Shown one piece after another: positions 1 to 6,172 of a stretch of DNA of 6,172 nucleotides. Position 1 is the stretch's first letter, and each line of letters begins with the position of its first letter. Position numbers and translations under genes: made by a program. The stretch spans positions 1-6,172 of the forward strand of contig JAQGPB010000254.1 in NCBI GenBank assembly GCA_028293265.1. The letters run 5' to 3'. The stretch comes from Pedosphaera sp. (lineage in GTDB: Bacteria > Verrucomicrobiota > Verrucomicrobiae > Limisphaerales > Pedosphaeraceae). The notes below the pieces were generated by a model, which saw nothing but the letters and a program-made list of their open reading frames with translations, did no database searches and was not told the origin of the DNA.

Positions 1-19
1 CTACACCACCAACACCCCA

Positions 20-54
20 ATGGGGACATTTTAAGCGAGTTCATATGGGGACAT
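20..54. repeat. Two direct copies of ATGGGGACAT
   Basis: The 10-bp sequence ATGGGGACAT occurs at 20-29 and again at 45-54, start to start 25 bp. Each copy is followed within a few bases by an AT-rich TTAA-containing stretch. The first copy is also half of an inverted repeat, CCCCA-A-TGGGG (15-25). Nothing coding can be recognised in the first 110 bases. Similar TGGGGACA-type repeats are something I associate with ends of REP-associated (Y1/IS200-like) transposase units in environmental bacteria. That link is recollection and inference; no transposase is visible here because the window begins at this point. Confidence 0.55.
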
Positions 55-89
55 AATTAAAGAGTAGCGACACGGGTCGCACCAACGGC

Positions 90-118
90 TTGACGCCCGG
101 TGAGACCTCCGTTAGGTT
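90..118 (+). promoter_or_regulatory. Candidate sigma70-type promoter for clpP
   Basis: TTGACG (90-95) matches five of six positions of the -35 consensus. After a 17-bp spacer comes TAGGTT (113-118), a poor -10 with three of six matches. Transcription would begin near 125, leaving a leader of about 30 nt before the ATG at 155. No heat-shock operator (CIRCE-type inverted repeat) is visible. A small hairpin, GCGAC/GTCGC with a 4-nt loop (67-80), lies just upstream and has no T-run. Confidence 0.35.
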
Positions 119-154
119 GCGCCACTGAATCATTCGGTGTTTAATAATAGAACT

Positions 155-796
155 ATGCAAAATTTTCTTGTTCCGATGGTGGTCGAGCAGACCGGGCGCG
201 GCGAACGCGGTTATGACATTTATTCCCGTCTGCTGGTGGATCGCATTGTTTTTTTGGGCACGCCCGTGGATGACATGGTCGCGAACCTCATCATCGCCCA
301 GTTGTTGTTCCTGCAAATGAACGATCCGAAGAAGGACATTCATCTCTACATCAATTCTCCCGGCGGCAGCGTCACGGCCGGCCTGGCGATTTACGACACG
401 ATGCAGTTTCTGACCTGCGACGTGAACACCTACTGCATTGGCCAGGCGGCCAGCATGGGCGCGGTGCTCCTTTGCGGCGGCACGAAGGGCAAGCGTTACG
501 CGCTCCCCAACGCCAACATCATGATCCATCAGGTGCTCGGCGGTGCGGAAGGCCCGGCGAGCGACGTGGAAATCCGCGTGAAGTACATGCTCAAGCTCAA
601 GCAGCGGCTCAACGGCATCATTTCCAAGCACACCGGCAAATCCATCGAGCAGGTGGAGAAGGATTGCGACCGCGATAATTTCATGTCCGCCGATGAAGCC
701 AAGAGTTACGGCCTCGTGGATGAAGTCGTGCAATCGCGCAAGGAAATTCCGGGGATGATCGAGCGCGCCACGAGCCTGGCGGATAAAAAAGAATGA
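155..796 (+). CDS. clpP: ATP-dependent Clp protease proteolytic subunit ClpP
   Basis: This is the serine peptidase that forms two stacked heptameric rings and degrades proteins unfolded by ClpX or another Clp ATPase in the cytoplasm. From the ATG at 155 it is 213 aa, a normal length. The catalytic triad is visible: Ser100 in GQAASMGAV, His125 in IMIHQVLGG and Asp174 in [11 protein letters not shown]. Family signatures [20 protein letters not shown] near the N-terminus, [18 protein letters not shown] and the C-terminal YGLVDEV are all present. A GTG at 137 in the same frame would add six residues. ATG 155 is preferred because it is ATG and puts the conserved VPMVVEQT close to the start. Neither start has a clear Shine-Dalgarno sequence. 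The upstream in-frame stop is TAG at 113-115. clpX follows on the same strand after 299 bp, the usual gene order. Trigger factor (tig), often upstream, is not visible. Confidence 0.97.
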   Translation: MQNFLVPMVVEQTGRGERGYDIYSRLLVDRIVFLGTPVDDMVANLIIAQLLFLQMNDPKKDIHLYINSPGGSVTAGLAIYDTMQFLTCDVNTYCIGQAASMGAVLLCGGTKGKRYALPNANIMIHQVLGGAEGPASDVEIRVKYMLKLKQRLNGIISKHTGKSIEQVEKDCDRDNFMSADEAKSYGLVDEVVQSRKEIPGMIERATSLADKKE

Positions 797-800
797 GTTT

Positions 801-1088
801 ATGACCGAGGCCCAGGCACAAAATTTTGTCTATACTTGCGGTCGGTGGTGGCTGGGTGTCAGGAATTTGAGCCATTACGACGTAATTCGCCGGACAAAAA
901 CAAATTGCTTGGTGATCCTGACCCAACTGGCAGGCTTGGATTTTGCAGCGCTCTTGGGACCAAGGTATAATGTGCAAATTTACGTTTATGGCTTCTCTTT
1001 GCTAATTTTCGCGGTGGTCACCGGGTTGCTGCTGCGCCTGCGACAGGCGTCGCTTGTGCTTTGGAAACAGTACCGATTTGTGAGATAA
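801..1088 (+). CDS. Doubtful small ORF between clpP and clpX, one predicted membrane helix
   Basis: A 95-codon frame starts with ATG 4 nt after the clpP stop and ends 7 nt before clpX, so it fills the gap almost exactly. The product resembles no family I know. Its C-terminal third holds a hydrophobic stretch of about 18 residues ([18 protein letters not shown]) followed by basic residues, which could be one membrane helix. The N-terminal half is featureless. No ribosome binding site is evident apart from a weak purine stretch. A good promoter-like sequence for clpX (943-971) and a perfect hairpin (1035-1049) lie inside it, which suggests the segment may simply be leader DNA that happens to be open. 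I would treat it as unproven; the alternative is a small membrane protein cotranscribed with clpP. Confidence 0.22.
   Translation: MTEAQAQNFVYTCGRWWLGVRNLSHYDVIRRTKTNCLVILTQLAGLDFAALLGPRYNVQIYVYGFSLLIFAVVTGLLLRLRQASLVLWKQYRFVR
943..971 (+). promoter_or_regulatory. Candidate promoter for clpX
   Basis: A perfect TATAAT -10 box lies at 966-971, with TTGCAG (three of six matches) at 943-948 after a 17-bp spacer. The predicted start near 978 would give clpX a leader of about 118 nt. This would allow clpX expression independent of clpP. The -35 is weak, so the call rests mainly on the -10 and spacing. Confidence 0.4.
1035..1049 (+). repeat. Perfect inverted repeat in the clpX leader
   Basis: CGCCTG (1035-1040) and CAGGCG (1044-1049) are exact reverse complements around a CGA loop, giving a 6-bp GC-rich hairpin. 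It ends 46 nt before the clpX start. There is no following T-run, so it is not an intrinsic terminator. It could affect leader RNA folding, or it may be chance in GC-rich DNA. Confidence 0.35.
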
Positions 1089-1095
1089 AAGACTT

Positions 1096-2394
<1,299 letters not shown>

Positions 2395-2716
2395 TTGGAG
2401 TGGTGCGAACCGGAAGGTTTTTTCAACGAAAGCGAAGGAGCCAGGTCAACGGATCTGACCGGCTTGGAATGACTGCACCGAAAATTAACTGATCCGCAAC
2501 CACACCATAGAGCACAAGGGAATGGCCCGAAGGTTTTGCCGGCCACTAAGATCGCACGGATACAAGAGTTCACACCGACGGCACGGGCTAAGGCCAAAGC
2601 TGCGGGCAAAACGGTCGCGCAGGCAGCGTGAGCAAGGATGTTGCATATTGTATTTGCATGTTTCAAAATACGCACGCTCTCTTAAATGGGTAATTGTTAG
2701 ATGGCGTTCACAGATC
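2395..2716. other. Gene-poor spacer with a startless open stretch
   Basis: No intact gene is supported in these 322 bases. Besides the terminator-like hairpins after clpX, there is one suggestive open stretch on the + strand. The frame from 2473 to the TGA at 2629-2631 has no ATG or GTG and reads KIARIQEFTPTARAKAAGKT towards its end. An ATG at 2469 opens a different frame (MTAPKIN, then stop). Removing one A from the AAAA run at 2481-2484 would join the two into about 51 codons. I recognise no family. TTGCAT (2641-2646) and CAAAAT (2664-2669), spaced 17 bp, could be a weak promoter for the next gene. Confidence 0.4.
2408..2423 (+). terminator. Short candidate intrinsic terminator after clpX
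   Basis: AACC (2408-2411) pairs with GGTT (2416-2419) around a GGAA tetraloop of the stable GNRA type. The 3' arm runs straight into a six-T run (2418-2423). It begins 13 nt after the clpX stop. The stem is only 4 bp (5 with a G-T pair), so it would be a weak terminator. A second inverted repeat, GGTCA/TGACC with a 7-nt loop (2444-2460), follows without a T-run. Confidence 0.3.
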
Positions 2717-3176
2717 ATGGCTTGGATATTTTCGTTATCAGTGGAGTGTGGGACACAGAAAGAGGCCGCCGAAGCGGTCGCTCAGCATTTCGTTGGATTG
2801 ACCGTCACGCTTGCTCGCTTCGCAGTTTCCTTGCGGAGCGAGCACATTTTGCGACGGCGAAGGTTGGTGGGCCTGTGTCTGCCCCGATGGCGTCAGCCGG
2901 AGTGGCATCCGTCACCAGCAGGATGCGCAGCAGATGACGGAAATAGGCTTCGTGCTTTACGAGCGGCTGCGCAGTGCGCCTCAATACCGATACGCTTTAG
3001 TTGGAGTGGAAGTCGACGGTTTTAGATATTTCAGGGAGCTTGACGATGATGTGGTCGTCTGTGATTTCAACGGCTTGGTGCTGGCAGATGCAGTCTGGCA
3101 GCATGTCGGCTCACCGAGCATTTTTGTTCCATTCACGCCCGGTTACCGCTGGCGGCCGTTTGTTCAAGCCAGATGA
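2717..3176 (+). pseudogene. Hypothetical protein gene split by a frameshift at a hairpin
   Basis: Two adjacent frames each look like parts of one protein. The first, from ATG 2717, reads MAWIFSLSVECGTQKEAAEA and stays protein-like to about 2812. The second, about 2844-3176, contains GEGWWACVCPDGVSRSG, a segment QMTEIGFVLYERLRSAP, then ALVGVEVDGFRYF, and ends FTPGYRWRPFVQAR before TGA. The second frame has a TGA at 2799-2801, so the frame change must fall after that. A hairpin (2812-2844) sits exactly there, and removing 31 bp (2813-2843) joins the two into one 142-aa ORF. The reconstructed protein looks small, soluble and acidic-to-neutral, without a signal peptide or membrane segment. I can assign no family. 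The alternatives are a single-base indel (about 152 aa) or a sequencing error. The gene is convergent with the small antitoxin gene to its right. Confidence 0.6.
2812..2844. repeat. Long-stem palindrome interrupting the hypothetical gene
   Basis: GCTCGCTTCGCA (2813-2824) pairs with TGCGGAGCGAGC (2832-2843) over 12 bp with a single T-G pair, around a 7-nt loop. T2812 and A2844 extend it to 13 bp. Its 31-bp core is 3n+1 long, so inserting it would shift the frame in just the way observed. A 12-nt piece of the right arm also occurs inverted at 5025-5036, inside the propeller gene, where it is plausibly chance in coding DNA. I read it as a possible small palindromic insertion; that origin is inference. 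Confidence 0.65.
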
Positions 3177-3318
3177 CATAGGCGATTATGACAATGCCTC
3201 CTGACTGAAAATCGAGACGGATCAAAAACGTACTCGGCGCATCAAAATCAAAATAACGTAGTTCCTCAGCCAGATACAAAGTATCTTCATCCGAGCGCGG
3301 CGCGGAATTCTTGTTCCG
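3136..3318 (-). pseudogene. Startless protein-like frame downstream of the antitoxin
   Basis: On the - strand a 61-codon stretch is open from 3318 to the TGA at 3133-3135. From about 3294 it reads SDEDTLYLAEELRYFDFDAP, then STFLIRLDFQSGG and IVIIAYVIWLEQ, with alternating hydrophobic residues typical of beta strands. It has no ATG or GTG start; the only candidate is TTG at 3279. Its 5' end overlaps the antitoxin in another frame, and its 3' end overlaps the convergent hypothetical gene by about 40 bp. It shows no resemblance to the RelE/ParE toxins that usually partner this antitoxin type. It may be the 3' remnant of a decayed gene, or a chance open frame. Confidence 0.3.
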
Positions 3319-3490
3319 TCAAACCCCTCACGCGCCCCGTGATTACATCTTCGATGCGCCGAATTCCCGCCGCTACCGCCTCATCCACCGACGAGGGCGC
3401 GACCACGCTCTCCACGAGACGTCGGGCTAGTTCCAAACGTTCCTCTGGCGGCAATTCAAACGCCCAACGCGATAAATTCTCTGAAGCCAT
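3287..3490 (-). CDS. Addiction-module antitoxin-type protein (TIGR02574/PF09720-like)
   Basis: A 67-aa protein starting MASENLSRWAFELPPEERLE. The LPPEERLELARRLVESV segment (residues 13-29), followed by an acidic helix and an ending of the type G-[KR]-V-[RK]-G-[LI]-x-x-E-E-[FV] (residues 52-62), is the pattern of the short putative addiction-module antitoxin family. Such proteins normally bind and neutralise a RelE/ParE-like toxin encoded just downstream, and repress their own promoter. The ATG at 3490 is preferred over an in-frame upstream start at 3523 because it puts the conserved LPPEER motif at the usual distance from the N-terminus. The stop TGA overlaps an ATG (ATGA at 3287-3290), as in coupled toxin-antitoxin pairs. 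However, that second frame closes after 22 codons, so no intact toxin follows. The assignment rests on motif recall, not a search. Confidence 0.72.
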   Translation of the reverse strand: MASENLSRWAFELPPEERLELARRLVESVVAPSSVDEAVAAGIRRIEDVITGRVRGLTEQEFRAALG

Positions 3491-3540
3491 ACGGAAAACT
3501 ACCGCGCTTTGGATATAAAGCAAGCATGCGTTGGCCTCTT

Positions 3541-3567
3541 AAAAGTGATGTTCGCCTTTGTTCACTT
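3541..3567 (-). terminator. Weak candidate terminator of the propeller gene
   Basis: On the - strand, AAGTGA (3567-3562) can pair with TCACTT (3548-3543), with a 13-nt loop, and the 3' arm merges into TTTT (to 3541). It begins 12 nt after the propeller-gene stop. The 6-bp stem is AT-rich and the loop long, so efficiency would be low. The position, between this gene and the antitoxin on the same strand, is what makes it worth listing. Confidence 0.25.
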
Positions 3568-3578
3568 GGCAAGCCGTC

Positions 3579-5789
3579 TTACAACGAGAAAAATTTCCAA
3601 ACCAGCACTTCATCGTCGAAGTGTACCATGATCCAGTTCTTTTGCAGATCGGTTCGCATCACCTGCCGGTTGGCGCGATGAATGTTCCAGATCACCCGGC
3701 CGTTCGAAGGGTCCAGCAGATTCAAATTGTAATGCGCAATCGCGCCTTGCTCGAGATCGAGCACCGCATACGCCGAGGACATCTTGGTCGAGTAAACAAA
3801 CCCGCCCGAGAGCACCACATCGTCGCCGATGGATTCTTCGCGCCACAACACCTTGCTGGTGTCCGCGTCCAGTTTCAGTATCAGCGAGTGGATTTTGTCG
3901 TGGATGTTGACCTGTTGCGAATACTTGATCTGCTCAGGCCCGGCGGTGGTGGTGACCAGATAGATGCCGCCATGTTCGTCGCTTTCGATGTGCGATATCC
4001 CCACGCTGTTATAGCGCCAGCGGACATTGCCGGTCGCAAGATCGTAACGCGTCAGAATCCCCAGGTCCGCGAAATACAATGCGTCCTTCGTCTCCAGACA
4101 AGGCGGATGATCCTCCGCAGAACGGCGCGCCACGGAAAAAGTCAGCTTGCCGTCCCATAATTTCTTGTTGCGCTTGTCAAAGACATAAACCGCCTGGCCG
4201 GCGGTGACGACATCCACGGTCTTGAGCGGGAAAAATTGCGGCACCCCGGTGACTTCGCCCGTCCAGTCCGGAATGTCCTTCTCCAACCGCCGGTGAATGG
4301 TCACCTCATAGCGGCTGACATCCTCCACCTCGACCCCGCCCGTCATTTCCCGGCGCGAATCGTTCATCATCTCCTGCGCCACGTCCAAGCCCTGGCTCGC
4401 CGTCAAATTCGCGTTATCCAAGACGGACTTGCCTTTGGGTTTCATCGCCTCGTGCGAAACCGTCTTGTGTTCCAACACCTTGGTCTTGAATTCAACCACG
4501 TTCGGTCCCGCGACGATGTATGGCGGCGGCCCATAATCGCTATAATCGGCGAACCCCGCGTCCGTCTCCGGCGCATCCGGCGCACTCGCCTGCGTAGCCA
4601 GCGTCTTAAGCTGCCCGACCGGCACTTTGCTCACCATCAAGTTTGACTTGTCCGGCTTGGCCTTCGTGGCAACCGCCTTGTCCGCCGGTTTTCCGGAGCT
4701 CACAACCGGAGTTTTAGGTGGCGGCGCTGTGACCAAATCTTCGGTCTGCACATCACCCACAGGCAGCCTGATTTTCGAAAGCGTCTCGTGAACACCGCGA
4801 GTGCCGGCCACGACCAGAATTGAGTCCGCGTTGATGCTAAGATGCAGAATCTTGTCCTTGATGGCCGCCTCTTTCCGGCTGCCAGTCTGCCGGTCGAACC
4901 GCGCCAACTGGTCGGAAAACGCCGCCCAGACGTCGTTCGTGGTGACAACGATGCGCGGCATCTCAAAATAAACATCATCCGCCGCATCGGTGCCGCGCGC
5001 CGCCTTGGACGCGGTCTGCTCCGCCTCGCTCCGCAACGGCGCCGCCCAAATCTGCCGCCCTTCGACCACGTCGAACAAGGAGAGTTGCTTGTTTTTGACC
5101 GCGAGCAGTTGGCCCGGCCCGATCAACTGATAATACTCCTCCGGTCGCGAGAAATTTGCCTTCACGCTCGTCGGGTCCGGCTTGGGAATCGGCAGCGAAT
5201 ACACAATCTTGGGATTGCGCGCGAACCACGCGTACCAAAACCAAACGCCCAGCACCACCACTACCAGCATGCTCACCGCGATGGCGATGCGTTTGCCCAT
5301 CACGCTGGTCCGTCCCGCGATGACGCTCTTTTGCTGCGCATAAACCGGAACGTAAATGCGTTTCGCCGTCGCCTGTTGCCGGCAATAAACGCTGCAAACA
5401 TAACCAAATTGTTCCATGCACTTCAGGCAGATCGCCTTGCCACAAACACAACAGGTTTCCACCGCCGTTTCGGTTTTGTGCTTCGGACAAAGCTGCGCGG
5501 CGGATTCCGGAGCGCTCTCTGAACTGGCCGGAGCAGCTTGGGCAACGGGAACTGCCACTGGCGCGGGTACATGACTTCGGGCGATCCTTAAACCCGACGC
5601 AGGCGCAGGCACGGGCACGGGTACCGGCACCGGTGGCGAACCAATTTTTTGCTGGATGACCGCATTCGCCAGTTCCGTTGCGTCCGCCCCGCAGGTCGGA
5701 CAGGCGATTGCCATCGGCATGCGGCCTCCCACCGGTTCGACTTCAAACTCGAACCGCGACCCGCAAGGGCACTGGACTTTGATGATCAT
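3579..5789 (-). CDS. Zinc-finger, single-pass membrane protein with PQQ-like beta-propeller
   Basis: This is a 736-aa protein of modular build. Residues 1-45 form a zinc-ribbon-like unit (C7, C9, C30, C33). Residues 51-99 are a Pro/Val/Ala-rich linker. Residues 101-136 form a second, B-box-like metal site (C101, H104, C113/C114, C116, C121, C124, C132, C136). One membrane helix lies at about 168-190, preceded by KR, so the fingers should face the cytoplasm and the rest the periplasm. The large C-terminal part carries PQQ-propeller blade signatures: LFDVVEGRQIW (238-248), FDKRNKKLW (537-545), YDLATGNVRW (582-591), LDADTSKVLW (640-649) and LDPSNGRVIW (692-701). A low-complexity Pro/Lys-rich insert at about 354-465 separates the first blades from the rest. 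No quinone-dehydrogenase active site was recognised, so a scaffold or binding role is more likely than an enzyme. It starts 1 nt after the H-x-DG gene stop, so coupled translation is likely. The specific function is unknown. Confidence 0.85.
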   Translation of the reverse strand: MIIKVQCPCGSRFEFEVEPVGGRMPMAIACPTCGADATELANAVIQQKIGSPPVPVPVPVPAPASGLRIARSHVPAPVAVPVAQAAPASSESAPESAAQLCPKHKTETAVETCCVCGKAICLKCMEQFGYVCSVYCRQQATAKRIYVPVYAQQKSVIAGRTSVMGKRIAIAVSMLVVVVLGVWFWYAWFARNPKIVYSLPIPKPDPTSVKANFSRPEEYYQLIGPGQLLAVKNKQLSLFDVVEGRQIWAAPLRSEAEQTASKAARGTDAADDVYFEMPRIVVTTNDVWAAFSDQLARFDRQTGSRKEAAIKDKILHLSINADSILVVAGTRGVHETLSKIRLPVGDVQTEDLVTAPPPKTPVVSSGKPADKAVATKAKPDKSNLMVSKVPVGQLKTLATQASAPDAPETDAGFADYSDYGPPPYIVAGPNVVEFKTKVLEHKTVSHEAMKPKGKSVLDNANLTASQGLDVAQEMMNDSRREMTGGVEVEDVSRYEVTIHRRLEKDIPDWTGEVTGVPQFFPLKTVDVVTAGQAVYVFDKRNKKLWDGKLTFSVARRSAEDHPPCLETKDALYFADLGILTRYDLATGNVRWRYNSVGISHIESDEHGGIYLVTTTAGPEQIKYSQQVNIHDKIHSLILKLDADTSKVLWREESIGDDVVLSGGFVYSTKMSSAYAVLDLEQGAIAHYNLNLLDPSNGRVIWNIHRANRQVMRTDLQKNWIMVHFDDEVLVWKFFSL
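5600..5636 (-). repeat. Hexanucleotide-like repeat encoding (Val-Pro)n
   Basis: Degenerate 6-bp units of the GGCACG/GGTACC/GGCACC type (on the + strand) run in tandem here. They encode the alternating Val-Pro stretch of the linker between the two zinc-binding modules of the propeller protein (residues about 53-63). Such a tract can change length by slippage in steps of two residues without breaking the frame. Confidence 0.6.
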
Positions 5790-5790
5790 G

Positions 5791-6172
5791 TCAGGGCTTG
5801 GGGTTCAGCAAAACGACATTGGGCGCATTCGTCAAGCTAAACGCCGCCAGCGCCGGACTTTTTTGCACGTTGCCGTCGCAGAACATGATGTTGCCGCCAT
5901 ACTTGTTGTGGTTGGCACCCGGTTTTTTCCCATCCGCCGAGAACAACGGCTGGCCCGGCAATTTGGGGCCGGTGTTCACCTGGCGATCGGAAAGCAACGG
6001 CTGGTCCGCGCCGTCCTTGAGTGTATGGCCCATGTAATAGGCGTAACTGATTCTGCGCTCCGCGAACGGCTGCGCCTCCGGCAAGGCGCTGTCATTGCCA
6101 CCCGGACAAATAAAATACTCCGTGCCGGTCGTCGAGCGCGGAACCAGCATGCTCAAGACCGGCTCGGACGTC
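5791..6172 (-). CDS. H-x-DG pseudopilin-like protein, 5' end outside the window
   Basis: The last 126 codons of a gene are visible; the frame is open to the window edge, so the start lies beyond 6172. Near the C-terminus H88 NKYGGNIMFC D99-G100 (numbered from the first visible codon) matches the H-x-DG signature of the prepilin-type processing-associated C-terminal domain, here with 10 residues between His and Asp. An upstream FICPGGN segment corresponds to the usual [FY]xCP element. Full-length relatives are roughly 200-350 aa and often start with a type IV pilin-like cleavage signal and an N-terminal hydrophobic helix; neither can be seen here. They are abundant in Planctomycetota, Verrucomicrobiota and Lentisphaerota. 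A TTG at 6156 or ATG at 6150 could act as a start but would remove most of the domain. The stop is 1 nt before the propeller gene start, implying one operon. Confidence 0.85.
   Translation of the reverse strand, partial: TSEPVLSMLVPRSTTGTEYFICPGGNDSALPEAQPFAERRISYAYYMGHTLKDGADQPLLSDRQVNTGPKLPGQPLFSADGKKPGANHNKYGGNIMFCDGNVQKSPALAAFSLTNAPNVVLLNPKP

Noticed and set aside
41..733. - strand open frame covering clpP
   Set aside because: Mirror frame of clpP, whose complete catalytic triad and family signatures settle the coding strand.
2444..2460. GGTCA/TGACC inverted repeat after clpX as an operator or terminator
   Set aside because: Only 5 bp per arm with a 7-nt loop, no T-run and no promoter nearby; not enough for a functional call.
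2694..2702. GTTAGAT just upstream of the hypothetical gene, matching the integron attC/attI GTTRRRY core
   Set aside because: The core is so degenerate that several chance matches are expected in 6 kb. No matching RYYYAAC partner with a foldable attC lies within 150 bp upstream, and no second site follows the gene.
2522..3025. Longer + strand frame starting at ATG 2522 that would extend the hypothetical gene upstream
   Set aside because: The part before 2717 is Arg-rich and shadow-like, and the part after about 2812 loses protein character. Only the 2717-2812 portion looks real.
3558..4160. + strand open frame of 200 codons
   Set aside because: Lies antisense to the propeller gene, whose frame carries clear blade motifs; the + strand product looks like a reverse-frame artefact rich in His, Arg and Val.
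4842..5522. + strand open frame of 226 codons
   Set aside because: Also antisense to the propeller gene, over the membrane helix and second zinc-binding module; no recognisable protein features.

Overview
The window looks like a piece of a Verrucomicrobiota-type chromosome (inference). It pairs an ordinary clpP-clpX locus with two protein types common in the Verrucomicrobiota/Planctomycetota/Lentisphaerota group. One is a pseudopilin-like protein with the C-terminal H-x-DG signature. The other is a zinc-finger, single-membrane-helix, PQQ-like propeller protein. Shine-Dalgarno sequences are weak or absent before most starts, which also fits that group. No rRNA, tRNA, CRISPR array or intact insertion sequence was seen.

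Left part (1-2394, + strand): a short leader with two copies of a 10-bp sequence (ATGGGGACAT) and a candidate promoter, then clpP, a 299-bp gap, and clpX. ClpP is the 14-mer serine peptidase chamber and ClpX the AAA+ unfoldase that feeds it. All key catalytic and nucleotide-binding motifs are present in both. The gap holds a good TATAAT -10 box and a small ORF of doubtful reality, so clpX may be transcribed partly on its own.

Middle (2395-3578): a low-density, decayed-looking stretch. It has a short candidate terminator, an open but startless segment, and a hypothetical gene (2717-3176) split into two frames. A 12-13-bp-stem hairpin lies exactly at the frame change, and deleting 31 bp of it (2813-2843) rejoins the two frames into a 142-codon ORF. 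Convergent to this is a small addiction-module-type antitoxin gene on the - strand with no intact toxin after it. Downstream of the antitoxin lies a protein-like but startless - strand frame.

Right part (3579-6172, - strand): two genes read leftwards with a 1-nt gap. A 5'-truncated H-x-DG protein (running off the window edge) is followed by a 736-aa membrane-anchored propeller protein with two cytoplasmic-side zinc-binding modules. Their tight spacing suggests one transcript. Their joint role is not known; an envelope-related role is inferred.

The most notable observation is the hairpin that breaks the hypothetical gene, which behaves like a small palindromic insertion. The rest of the window is mostly conserved housekeeping and lineage-typical genes.
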